Of a DNA stretch of 64,000 nt, positions 46,482 to 54,520 are shown in pieces (within the stretch, counting starts at the first letter, position 1; each line of letters begins with the position of its first letter). The notes under the pieces are model-generated. The model did no database searches and was not told the origin of the DNA. It worked only from the letters and a program-made list of their open reading frames with translations. The position numbers and the translations under genes are program-made. Where the stretch lies: positions 62,001 through 126,000 of the forward strand of contig NZ_FMZJ01000008.1 in assembly GCF_900101455.1 (NCBI RefSeq), in the 5' to 3' direction. Origin of the DNA: Sphingomonas sp. YR710 (GTDB taxonomy: Bacteria; Pseudomonadota; Alphaproteobacteria; Sphingomonadales; Sphingomonadaceae).

Positions 46482-46497
46482 AGTCAAATATTTGACT
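46482..46497. promoter_or_regulatory. Perfect 16-bp palindrome upstream of the tandem TetR gene
   Basis: AGTCAAATATTTGACT is its own reverse complement. It lies 85 bases upstream of the TetR ATG. Twelve of its bases recur in front of the amidohydrolase gene, which makes it the likely operator. Confidence 0.8.
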
Positions 46498-46608
46498 GGA
46501 CGTGGAGATAGGCGCAATTCCGGGCGAATTTGGAGGGGGCAGCGCGCGATATCGATAGGGGAAATTGTCAATCAATTCTTCTGTGAAACCCTAATTTTTC
46601 AAAGTCCT

Positions 46609-47388
46609 CTAATCATCACCGTGCACATTGCCGGCATATCCCAATTGCAGGCTGATCAGCCGGCAGGTTCTGCCCAGTTCGGCCGTCGACGCCTGTTCGT
46701 GTGGGAGCATCGCGCTGCCCGTCGATAGCGCGGTTGCCGACAGAATTGCCCTGCCTTGCAAGTCGAAGATCGGAAAAGCGACTGCGCGCAAGCCGGGGAC
46801 CATCGTCCCCTCGACCCCCGCCATGCCCTCGGCGAGAACCCGCCTGCGGATCGCCTCAACTTCCTCCCGCGTCTGCCCGCTGGCCGCCAGCTCCGCGTCG
46901 AGGAGAGGTTCAATCTCGTTGGCAGAGGCATAGCTGAGAAAGATCTGGCCGGTCGCCGAGGTCAGCAACGGCAGCACCGATCCGATGTTGAACGAGGTCA
47001 TCACGGGTGGGCGACCGACGGACCATCGGATGATGGTGGGCCCCAGCGGCCCGAGCGCCGCGATCTGGACGGTGCGACCCGTACGTTCCGAATAGGCGGT
47101 GATGGCGGCATCGGTAATCTGGACGGCGTCGATGCGGGCAAGCGCGCCCAGCCCGAGGCGGAGCGCGGCGGGCCCGACATCGTAACGGCCGCTCGCCGCG
47201 TCCTGTCGCGCCATGCCTGCGACGATCAGGCTGGCGAGGTAACGATGTGCCTGCGACGCGGGCAGCCCGCTCGCCTGCGCGATGGCGCTGAGGGGGGAAG
47301 CTTTGCCCAGGCCGACCAGCGCGTCGAGCACCCGCAAGCCGATCTCAACCGACTGGATGCCGCGGCGACGTTCGGCCTTTTGTTCCAT
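46609..47388 (-). CDS. IclR family transcriptional regulator
   Basis: 259 residues. The N-terminal winged helix is QSVEIGLRVLDALVGLG, SAIAQASGLPASQAHRYLAS, GRYDVGPAALRLG. The C-terminal effector domain has GPTIIRWSVGRP, LPLLTSATGQIFLSY and VPGLRAVAFPIFD. IclR regulators commonly control aromatic and organic-acid catabolism. It diverges from the TolB-Gfo-UPF0303-MFS operon. A site in the divergent region is repeated in front of the gentisate operon, so both are likely targets. Confidence 0.93.
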   Translation of the reverse strand: MEQKAERRRGIQSVEIGLRVLDALVGLGKASPLSAIAQASGLPASQAHRYLASLIVAGMARQDAASGRYDVGPAALRLGLGALARIDAVQITDAAITAYSERTGRTVQIAALGPLGPTIIRWSVGRPPVMTSFNIGSVLPLLTSATGQIFLSYASANEIEPLLDAELAASGQTREEVEAIRRRVLAEGMAGVEGTMVPGLRAVAFPIFDLQGRAILSATALSTGSAMLPHEQASTAELGRTCRLISLQLGYAGNVHGDD

Positions 47389-47487
47389 GACGTTGGGCTC
47401 TCCTGATAATCCGCGGCCTTGCTTGCTTACTGGCAGTGCGCAGTCAAGCGGCGTGACCGAAGCGCACCGTCGCTCTTCAGTTTGGCT

Positions 47488-47516
47488 ATTGAGAAATCAA
47501 TTGGCCTGTGTACAAT
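47488..47516 (+). promoter_or_regulatory. Promoter of the TolB operon with overlapping candidate IclR operator
   Basis: ATTGA-GAAA-TCAAT (47488-47501) is an inverted repeat that overlaps a -35-like TTGAGA (47489-47494). TACAAT (47511-47516) follows at 16-bp spacing. The longer stretch GGCTATTGAGAAATCAATTG recurs with one or two changes in front of the gentisate dioxygenase gene, in the same orientation relative to the gene. Confidence 0.65.
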
Positions 47517-47591
47517 ATTCGTGCCTATGATGGCGGGCAAGATACCAAATAAGAGGCAATCGAAATTGCGAAGAGCAGGCGGGAGCGCCCG

Positions 47592-48497
47592 ATGATCGTC
47601 GCCGGGCACAGTCCGGGCGGCGCGTTGCGCCCGCTGCGTGCGGGAACGTGCGCACAGGTCAGGATCTTTGATATCGATAGCGGCGAAAATCGGCTGATAT
47701 ATCAGGCCAATCATATGCTGGAAGCGCCCAACTGGACGCCCGATGGCGCGGGGCTGTGCGTCAATGGCGGAGGGCGTATCGCGATCCTGCCTGTGGACGG
47801 AGCCGCGCGATTGGCGTGGATCGATATCGACGGCATGGAAAGCGCGAACAACGATCATCTGATCTCGCCGGATGGCACCACGTTGTTTCTGTCGGCGGAG
47901 GGCGGCGTCTATTCGGTCCCCGTCGTGGGCGGCACGCCGGTTCGGCTGACCCCGCCGGGAAGCGTTCGCTATTACCTGCATGGCGTGTCGCCAGACGGCG
48001 CAACGCTCGCCTGCACGACGATCGACTATGGCGACCCGGAAGAAGGGTGCGGCATTCGGCTGGTGCCGTCGACGGGCGGGACGGGCACAGTTCTCCTCAG
48101 TGGACGCGTGCCGCTCGACGGACCGGAATGGACGCCTGACGGCGAATGGATCTGGTTCAATGGAGAGGTCGGCGCGAGCGTTGCCGGCCATGCCCGCCTG
48201 TTTCGCATCCGTCCCGACGGTAGCGGGCTCGCCCGGATGACCGATAGCCCCTCCGTCGACTGGTTCCCGCACGTCTCGCCCGACGGTGCACATATCGCCT
48301 TCCTCAGCTTCCCGCCTGGGACGCAGGGGCACCCGCCCGACATGCCCGTTCAGATCCGGCTGATGGATGCGTCGGGCGGCGACGCCCGCACGCTGGTCAC
48401 GCTGAGCGGCGGGCAGGGCACGATCAATGTCAACAGCTGGTCCCCGGACTCGCGACGGCTGGCCTATGTCGCTTATCCCGACGTCGAGGCTTGCTGA
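47592..48497 (+). CDS. TolB-like beta-propeller protein (PD40 repeats)
   Basis: 301 residues with repeated WD40-like/PD40 blades: EAPNWTPDGAGLCVNGGGRI, NDHLISPDGTTLFLSAEGGV, HGVSPDGATLACTT, PEWTPDGEWIWFNG, FPHVSPDGAHIAFLSFPPG and NSWSPDSRRLAYVAYPD. There is no signal peptide, so unlike TolB itself it appears cytoplasmic. Its role is unknown; similar proteins are found in carbohydrate and aromatic catabolic operons. It is the first gene of a four-gene operon. Confidence 0.8.
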   Translation: MIVAGHSPGGALRPLRAGTCAQVRIFDIDSGENRLIYQANHMLEAPNWTPDGAGLCVNGGGRIAILPVDGAARLAWIDIDGMESANNDHLISPDGTTLFLSAEGGVYSVPVVGGTPVRLTPPGSVRYYLHGVSPDGATLACTTIDYGDPEEGCGIRLVPSTGGTGTVLLSGRVPLDGPEWTPDGEWIWFNGEVGASVAGHARLFRIRPDGSGLARMTDSPSVDWFPHVSPDGAHIAFLSFPPGTQGHPPDMPVQIRLMDASGGDARTLVTLSGGQGTINVNSWSPDSRRLAYVAYPDVEAC

Positions 48498-48569
48498 CGT
48501 CGGGTACTGCCGGGGACACGTTAATCAGAGGCGCGCGGGACCAACCCGTCGTCTGCGAAAGGATGCAGG

Positions 48570-49682
48570 ATGATCGTCAGGCGGAGATTGGCCATGGTCG
48601 GCGGCGGGCCGGGTTCCTTCATCGGGGGCATTCACCGGCTGGGCGCGCAGATTGCCGGGATCGATCTGGTCGCGGGCGTCTTCAGCGGGAACCGGGACAA
48701 GTCGCTCGAGGCCGCAAGAGGATATGGTATCGCGCCCGACCGCTGCTACCCAACGGCCGAAGCGTTGTTTGCCGCAGAGAGCGCACGCGCGGACGGCATC
48801 GATATGGTGGCGATCGCCACGCCGAACCATCTCCATCTGCCTGTTGCGCTACAGGCAATTGCGGCGGGAGTGGATATCATATCGGACAAACCTGCGACCG
48901 CGACGCTGGCGGAGGTGCTGCTGTTGCGCGATGCACTGGCAAAAGGCGATAGCCGCTATGCGCTGACCTTCACCTACAGTGCCTATCCGATGGTGCGGGA
49001 GGCGCGGGCGCGCATCGCCGCCGGAGAGATCGGCGCGGTGCGCAAGACCATCGTCACCTACGCGCAGGGCACGCTGGCCGGTCCCGCGCGACCGGATGCT
49101 GTGCGCAGCTGGCGGACGGACCCGGCGCAGGCCGGTGTCGGGGGATGCGTGTCCGACATCGGAACCCATGCCTTCAACCTGGCCGAATATGTCACCGGCA
49201 CGCCGGTGACGGCGATATGCGCGGACCTCGGGAGTCAGGGCGACGAGCGGCTGCTGGACGATGATTGTACCGTCCTGCTGCGCTTCGGGGGCGGCGGACG
49301 GGGTGCATTGATCGCGTCGCAGATCGCCTTTGGCGAGCGCAATGCGCTGTCGTTCCAGGTCTATGGCGATCGCGGAGCGCTGCACTGGCATTTCGATCAG
49401 GCCGATATGCTGCGGCTGGTGCGCGGCGGTGACACCAGTCTGCTGACGCCGGCGTCAGCGGGGCTGCTGGCGCCCACGCCGGTGCCGCGCGGCATCGGTA
49501 ATGGCCTGATCGCGCCGTTCGCGATCCTCTACCGCGATTTTGCCGAGGCCTGCGCGGGCAAGCCGGAGCTGATCGACAACATGCTGCCGGGCATAGAAGC
49601 GGGCGTTCGCAGTATGCGCTTCGTCGAGCGCGCGGTGGCAAGCAGCGCTGACGGTGCCGGCTGGGTGACGCTGGATGGTTGA
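48570..49682 (+). CDS. Gfo/Idh/MocA family oxidoreductase
   Basis: 370 residues. The Rossmann part has MVGGGPGSFIGGIHRLG, IATPNHLHLPVALQAI and DKPATATLAEVLLL (the EKP-type motif, here DKP). The substrate domain has GGCVSDIGTHAFNLAEYVTG with the conserved Asp/His. Enzymes of this family oxidise or reduce sugars and inositols with NAD(P). The substrate is unknown. It overlaps the next gene by eight bases. Confidence 0.9.
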   Translation: MIVRRRLAMVGGGPGSFIGGIHRLGAQIAGIDLVAGVFSGNRDKSLEAARGYGIAPDRCYPTAEALFAAESARADGIDMVAIATPNHLHLPVALQAIAAGVDIISDKPATATLAEVLLLRDALAKGDSRYALTFTYSAYPMVREARARIAAGEIGAVRKTIVTYAQGTLAGPARPDAVRSWRTDPAQAGVGGCVSDIGTHAFNLAEYVTGTPVTAICADLGSQGDERLLDDDCTVLLRFGGGGRGALIASQIAFGERNALSFQVYGDRGALHWHFDQADMLRLVRGGDTSLLTPASAGLLAPTPVPRGIGNGLIAPFAILYRDFAEACAGKPELIDNMLPGIEAGVRSMRFVERAVASSADGAGWVTLDG

Positions 49683-50163
49683 GCAGGGCGAGCCGACCCC
49701 GGAGGAGATCGACCGCGCGGAGCAGGCGCTGCTCCTGCGGCGTTTCGATGCCGATGACGCATGGTGGCTGGGGTGCCGGTTGCGCGATCATGCCGCCGCG
49801 CGCCACGCGCCTGTGGCGATCGAGATACGGCGCGCGGGAACACGATTGTTCAGCGTCGTGATGCCGGGCGCGACGCAGGATAATCTGGCCTGGGTCGACC
49901 GCAAGATCGCCATTGCCATGCGTTTCGAGCGGTCGAGCTACGCGCTCAACCTGATGTTCCGGGCGGGCGATGGCCTGTTCGAGCGGTTCGGCCTCAATCG
50001 TGCGACCTATGCGCCCGCCGGAGGTGCGGTTCCCATCCGCCTGATCGGTACGGGCGTCATCGGCGCCGCAGCGATCAGCGGGCTGGCGCAGGAGGAGGAC
50101 CATGGGATCGTCATCGAGGCGCTGGCAGCGCTGAAGGCGCATCAGGGCGAGGCATCCGCATGA
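49675..50163 (+). CDS. UPF0303/haem-degrading-domain (HbpS-like) protein
   Basis: 162 residues matching the UPF0303 layout: LRRFDADDAWWLGCRLRDHA, PVAIEIRRAGTRLFSVVMPG, WVDRKIAIAMRFERSSYALN, GGAVPIRLIGTGVIGAAAIS, and SGLAQEEDHGIVIEAL. The fold is related to HbpS and PduO C-terminal domains, and some members bind haem or cobalamin. Its function in a sugar/aromatic operon is unknown. Coupled to the Gfo/Idh gene. Confidence 0.8.
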   Translation: MVEQGEPTPEEIDRAEQALLLRRFDADDAWWLGCRLRDHAAARHAPVAIEIRRAGTRLFSVVMPGATQDNLAWVDRKIAIAMRFERSSYALNLMFRAGDGLFERFGLNRATYAPAGGAVPIRLIGTGVIGAAAISGLAQEEDHGIVIEALAALKAHQGEASA

Positions 50164-50268
50164 ACTCCCCACCATCCGTTCGCCGGATCGCGTTTCCCGA
50201 TCCGGATCCCTGCGCTCGCGAATGCCTTGTTCATGCGCATAAAGCCGAAAAGTGGAAGGAGCAGGCGG

Positions 50269-51675
50269 GTGTCTGATCGATCAATATCTTATCCCGGTGG
50301 AGGGAAGGCGCCGCCGGAGGTGTCAGCAGCGCCCGGGAACAGCGCACCGACCCGTCCCTGGCCATCGTCCCGGAGCGCCTGGTATGTCGCGATACTCCTC
50401 ATGCTTGCCAACACGCTGGCGTTCGTGGACAGGCAGGCGCTGGCATTGCTGGTCGAGCCGATCAAGCAGGACCTGAAGATATCCGATACGGCGATCAGCC
50501 TGTTGTACGGTCTCAGCTTCACCCTCTTTTATGTCGCGGTCGGCCTGCCTGTGGCGCGCATCGCGGACCGTTCCAGCCGGCGCAACATTATCGCCGGATC
50601 GATCTTCGTGTGGAGCATCTGCACCAGTCTGTGCGGCGTCGCACGGTCGTTTGGGGGCCTGTTCCTCGCGCGGGTCGGGGTCGGCGCGGGCGAGGGCGGG
50701 CTGACCCCCGCGGCGTATTCGCTGCTGGCCGACTATTTTCCGAAAAAGAAGCTCGCCGCCGCCATGGGCGTGTATCAGATGGGCCTGTATATCGGCGGCG
50801 CGTCGGCGCTGGTGATCGGAGGACTCATCTCGTCGATCATCCCGCCATCGTCCATCGTGACAGTGCTGGTACTGGGAAGTCTGAAGGGGTGGGAGGTCGT
50901 TTTTCTGCTGCTCGGACTGCCCGGCATCATCCTCTCCCTGCTGTGCTTCACGATCCGCGAGCCTGCGCGGCAGGGTGCGGGTGCTGCTCAGGCCAGCGTG
51001 TCGCTGGGCGAGTTCTTCGGCCATGTCGGTACGCGCTGGCGCTCCTATGTCGGGATCGCGCTCGGATTCGCGCTGATGATCCTGTGCGGGAACGGGACGA
51101 CGGTGTGGATTCCGGCCTTCTTCGCACGGGCCTTTGGCTGGAGCACCGCCGAGGTCGGCCAATATTATGGTCCGGTCGTGTTCGTGTGCGGGACCAGCGG
51201 GGCGCTGGCCGGAGGCTTCTTTGCCTCCTGGCTGCGCCGCCGGGGCTATGCCGATGCCAACCTGCGCGCCGCGCTGATCGGGTTCAGCATCCTGGTGCCG
51301 CTGTCGGTCGGCTTTCCGCTGATGCCGACCGCGGGGCTGGCGCTGACGATGATTGCGTTGATGAATTTCTTTGCCGGGTTCAACTTCGGCGGTGGACTTG
51401 CAGCGCTTCAGGAACTGACGCCGAACCGCATGCGCGCGCTTGTCTCGGCCATGTATATGCTGACGATCAACCTGATTGGTGCCGCGCTTGGGCCGATGGC
51501 GATCGCGCTGTGCACCGATTATGTCTTCGCTGACCCCCAGCGCCTGCCGCAGGCGATCTCTCTGGTCTGCGCAATCGCCTCGCCGCTCTCAGTGCTGGTT
51601 CTTTGGACCGGCCTGCGCGACTATCGCCAGCGGATGACGGAGATCGGTGGCGGCGGTGTGGAAACGGCATTGTGA
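50269..51675 (+). CDS. Major facilitator superfamily transporter (spinster-like)
   Basis: 468 residues from GTG at 50269 (AAGGAG about eight bases upstream; an ATG at 50227 would add 14 residues). Twelve hydrophobic segments are discernible, with FVDRQALALLVEPIKQDLKI after TM1, DRSSRRNIIAGSI in the loop 2-3 position, and VGVGAGEGGLTPAAYSLLAD. The pattern matches sphingomonad MFS proteins next to aromatic and terpenoid catabolic genes. It probably imports the substrate of the operon across the inner membrane. Confidence 0.9.
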   Translation: MSDRSISYPGGGKAPPEVSAAPGNSAPTRPWPSSRSAWYVAILLMLANTLAFVDRQALALLVEPIKQDLKISDTAISLLYGLSFTLFYVAVGLPVARIADRSSRRNIIAGSIFVWSICTSLCGVARSFGGLFLARVGVGAGEGGLTPAAYSLLADYFPKKKLAAAMGVYQMGLYIGGASALVIGGLISSIIPPSSIVTVLVLGSLKGWEVVFLLLGLPGIILSLLCFTIREPARQGAGAAQASVSLGEFFGHVGTRWRSYVGIALGFALMILCGNGTTVWIPAFFARAFGWSTAEVGQYYGPVVFVCGTSGALAGGFFASWLRRRGYADANLRAALIGFSILVPLSVGFPLMPTAGLALTMIALMNFFAGFNFGGGLAALQELTPNRMRALVSAMYMLTINLIGAALGPMAIALCTDYVFADPQRLPQAISLVCAIASPLSVLVLWTGLRDYRQRMTEIGGGGVETAL

Positions 51676-51786
51676 TTGAACGGCCGGCTGAGGCGCATTC
51701 ATTCAAGTAGAGCGGCGGAGAGCGCCTCTCCGGCCCCTTTTCGAAATTCAGATGGATTTTATTCCGGGTGGCGTTGCGAGGGACTC

Positions 51787-51898
51787 TTTCACCCCTCTCC
51801 TTCAGGGGAGGGAGGGGCAAGGGTGGGGCCTCTCCGCGTATGCCCCGCATGCGGCTCTGCCCCACCCCAACCCCTCCCCTGAAGGGGAGGGGCTTATA
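51787..51898. repeat. Palindromic repeat between convergent MFS and isomerase genes
   Basis: The left arm CCCCTCTCCTTCAGGGGAGGG, then GGGTGGGG, faces the right arm CCCCACCCCAACCCCTCCCC, then TGAAGGGGAGGGG. It is the same family as the copies in ylxR and between infB and rbfA. It is the only recognisable content of the gap 51676-51922 and may act as a bidirectional terminator. Confidence 0.8.
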
Positions 51899-51922
51899 GG
51901 TCGCGATCACTGCAACCTGGTC

Positions 51923-52558
51923 TTATTCCGCGTCCGGCTGGTTCTCCGGCGCGGCGCGGCGGAAGGCATCGAGGGCAAGGCATGCTTCCTCCACCTCCAG
52001 CAGTTTAGGCCAGCGTAGGGCCACGCCGAACCGGCGCGCATTGACGAGTTGTGGCACGAGGCAGAGGTCCGCCAGCGTGACCGCCGCCCCGAAGCTGTAT
52101 GGCCCCGCTTCGTCCGCGATCAGTCGGTCGAAGGCATCCAGCCCCTCCTCGATCGCCTGCACCGCCCAGCCTGTCACTTTGTCCTCGCCAACGCCTAGCG
52201 CGCGGACGCGGTCCAGGATCTTGAGGTTCTGGACAGGGTGGGTGTCGCACGCGATCACCTGCGCTGCCGCGCGGACCTTTGCCCGGCGGATCGGATCGGC
52301 GGGCAGCAGCGCGGGCGCCGCATACACCTCGTCCAGATAGTCGCAGATCGCCAGGCTCTGCGTGAGGACGGCGCCATTGACCTCCAGCGCGGGCAAAAGG
52401 CCCTGAGGATTGAGCGCAAGGAAGGCGGGGGAGCGATGCTCCCCCTTGCGCAAATGATGAGAGACCTGTGAGTAGGCCACGCCTTTCAGATTCAGCGCGA
52501 TCCGCACCCGATAGGATGCGCCCGAGCGGAAGAAGCCGTGCAGGACAGGATCAGGCAC
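51923..52558 (-). CDS. nagL: Maleylpyruvate isomerase, zeta-class glutathione S-transferase
   Basis: 211 residues of the zeta GST family: FFRSGASYRVRIALNLKGVA (the SSCSxRVRIAL-type glutathione motif), LNPQGLLPALEVNGAVLTQS, LAICDYLDEVY. In the gentisate context it would isomerise maleylpyruvate to fumarylpyruvate with glutathione. It could also be a maleylacetoacetate isomerase (maiA); operon context favours the former. It overlaps the hydrolase gene by eight bases. Confidence 0.87.
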   Translation of the reverse strand: MPDPVLHGFFRSGASYRVRIALNLKGVAYSQVSHHLRKGEHRSPAFLALNPQGLLPALEVNGAVLTQSLAICDYLDEVYAAPALLPADPIRRAKVRAAAQVIACDTHPVQNLKILDRVRALGVGEDKVTGWAVQAIEEGLDAFDRLIADEAGPYSFGAAVTLADLCLVPQLVNARRFGVALRWPKLLEVEEACLALDAFRRAAPENQPDAE

Positions 52559-53249
52559 CTGCCTTGCCGCCGACCTTGATCGTGCAATCGGACAGGCCGG
52601 CGATCGAAACGACGATCGTATCTCCCTCCACCACCGGGCCGACGCCGGCGGGCGTTCCGGTGTAGATCAGGTCGCCCTGCTCCAGCCCATAGAATCGCGA
52701 GACATATGCGATGACTTCCGGCACGTCCCAGATCAGGTCGGCCAGATCGGCATCCTGCTTGATCGTCCCGTTGACAGTGAGGGTGATCGCGCCCGTTGAA
52801 GGATGGCCGACCGCACTGGCGGGATGGATGAGGCCCAGCGGCGAGGACTGCTCGACATTCTTGCCGGTATCCCACGGGCGGCCCTTGTCGCGTGCTTCGA
52901 ACTGGAGGTCGCGGCGTGTCATGTCCAGGCCGGTGGCATAGCCATAGACATGATCGAGCGCGTCCTCCTGGGTGATGGCGCGCCCGGCCTTGCCGATCGC
53001 GACGACCAGTTCTGCCTCATAATGGAAATTGGTGGTTTCCGGGGGATAGGCGATGGTCGTGCCGCTGGGAACGACCGTCTCGGCCCATTTGGTGAAGAAG
53101 AAGGGCGGCTCGCGGTCCGGATCCTTGCCCATCTCGCGCGCGTGGGCGGCATAGTTGCGGCCGATGCAGAAAACGCGGCGGACCGGAAATTCTTGACCAT
53201 CGCTGGTTGCCGCAGCCGGCTGCGGCGGCAGCTTGAAAAGAGCACTCAT
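52551..53249 (-). CDS. nagK: Fumarylpyruvate hydrolase (FAH family)
   Basis: 232 residues: CIGRNYAAHAREMG, FFFTKWAETVVPSG, FHYEAELVVAIGKAGR (metal-binding Glu residues), DVPEVIAYVSRFYGLEQGDL and IYTGTPAGVGPV. FAH enzymes split beta-diketones with a divalent metal; next to gentisate dioxygenase the expected reaction is fumarylpyruvate to fumarate plus pyruvate. The ATG overlaps the dioxygenase stop (ATGA). Confidence 0.9.
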   Translation of the reverse strand: MSALFKLPPQPAAATSDGQEFPVRRVFCIGRNYAAHAREMGKDPDREPPFFFTKWAETVVPSGTTIAYPPETTNFHYEAELVVAIGKAGRAITQEDALDHVYGYATGLDMTRRDLQFEARDKGRPWDTGKNVEQSSPLGLIHPASAVGHPSTGAITLTVNGTIKQDADLADLIWDVPEVIAYVSRFYGLEQGDLIYTGTPAGVGPVVEGDTIVVSIAGLSDCTIKVGGKAGA

Positions 53250-54292
53250 TCATTCATCTCCTTGTAGAGGTTCAATTTTTCTTGCGCAGCCTTGTCCGAA
53301 TAGGCAAACAGCACCAGATCTGTTGCAGCGAGCAACACCAGTTCATGCCAGGACGGCACCACCATGATGTCGCGCGGACCAAGGGCAATGTCCTGCCCTT
53401 CCACCCGCGCGGTGCCCGTTCCTTCCACCACGACGAACACGGTGCCGTCGGTCGAACGCCGGGGCCGCGTCTCGAAGCCGGCGGGAAGCAGGCGGACATG
53501 CGCGGAAATCGTGGGCATGATCGCCCCGCCGTCGGCGGGGTTGAGGAACTCCAGCGCATGGCCGAGATGCGGGTCGACCTCGGCCGATCGCGCCATAGCG
53601 TCGAGCGCGGGGCGCCACTGCGCATAGGGATAGTGGAACAGCGGCTGATGCACCGGGCGGCGATCGGCCGTCGATCCGCGCATGGGGCGCATATTATGGC
53701 CGTAACGGGCCAGCGTATCGCCGGGTGGCGCGGTTTCCTTATGCGCCTTTTCCGACAGATGCTCGGCAAAGCTCGCGTCGAAATGACGCACCGTGGGAAT
53801 ATCCAGCCCGTCCAGCCAGATCATCGGTTGATCGGAGGGATTGCCATGGTCATGCCATTGACCGCCGGGTGTGAGCACGAGATCGAACGGTCGCATGATC
53901 GCCTTCTCGCCGTCCAGCGCGGTGAACGCACCATCGCCTTCCAAAACAAAGCGAAGCGCGCATTGGCTATGGCGATGGCTGGGCGCGATCTCGCCCGGCA
54001 GGATCAGTTGCAGCCCGGCATAAAGGCTGGGCACAATGGCGGATTGCCCTGCAAGACCCGCATTCTCGAGTATCAGAACGCGCCGTTCCGCCTGCTCCGC
54101 GCTGATCAGGTCGCCGGCCCGCAGGAGGTAGCCGCGCGCGACGTCATAAGACCAGCGTTGCACCCGCGCCGGCGAGCGTGGCTGGGGGCGGACCAATTCG
54201 GCGAGCGATTCCCATAAAGGCGTCAGATGTTCGGGCAGCATCTCGGCATAGAGCGCCTCCAACTGCGCGCGTTGATCATTGGCCAGGACCAT
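53246..54292 (-). CDS. gtdA: Gentisate 1,2-dioxygenase
   Basis: A 348-residue bicupin. The first cupin has APSHRHSQCALRFVLEG and GGQWHDHGNP, which provide the three iron-ligating His. The second cupin (LLPAGFETRPRRSTDGTVFV, WHELVLLAATDLV) lacks the first His pair, as in other gentisate dioxygenases. WLDGLDIPTVRHFDASFAEH is a family signature. The Fe(II) enzyme opens gentisate to maleylpyruvate. First gene of a three-gene operon with overlapping ends. Confidence 0.92.
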   Translation of the reverse strand: MVLANDQRAQLEALYAEMLPEHLTPLWESLAELVRPQPRSPARVQRWSYDVARGYLLRAGDLISAEQAERRVLILENAGLAGQSAIVPSLYAGLQLILPGEIAPSHRHSQCALRFVLEGDGAFTALDGEKAIMRPFDLVLTPGGQWHDHGNPSDQPMIWLDGLDIPTVRHFDASFAEHLSEKAHKETAPPGDTLARYGHNMRPMRGSTADRRPVHQPLFHYPYAQWRPALDAMARSAEVDPHLGHALEFLNPADGGAIMPTISAHVRLLPAGFETRPRRSTDGTVFVVVEGTGTARVEGQDIALGPRDIMVVPSWHELVLLAATDLVLFAYSDKAAQEKLNLYKEMNE

Positions 54293-54350
54293 GCCGCCTC
54301 ACTCCCATTCGCACCCCTCGTGGGCGCTGAGATCCTTTTGCATAAAGACA

Positions 54351-54364
54351 ATTGATTCCTCAAT
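54351..54364. promoter_or_regulatory. Candidate IclR operator at the gentisate operon promoter
   Basis: ATTGA-TTCC-TCAAT matches the inverted repeat at 47488-47501. On the minus strand the context GCTATTGAGGAATCAATTG is almost identical to GCTATTGAGAAATCAATTG in front of the TolB operon. It lies 59 to 72 bases upstream of the dioxygenase ATG. The remaining gap to the LacI gene (54293-54520) shows only this and the LacI-type site. Confidence 0.7.
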
Positions 54365-54461
54365 AGCAAATTTTCATCGGGAGCAGATGTCTGCGCCTCG
54401 CGACGGAAGAGCCTTCATTTCCCCGCAGGCTGCGGCTATCGCTGGTGCTGCGGGTCACGGC

Positions 54462-54474
54462 ATAACGCTAAACC
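54462..54474. promoter_or_regulatory. Candidate LacI-family operator upstream of the lacI-type gene
   Basis: ATAACGCTAAACC matches ATAGCGCTAAACT, found at 59569-59581, in 11 of 13 positions. It lies about 50 bases before the regulator's ATG and suggests autoregulation. Confidence 0.55.
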
Positions 54475-54520
54475 TCCCCGCGTCTGGCCTATCTGGCCCG
54501 GCCGACGATGAAAGCGAGAT

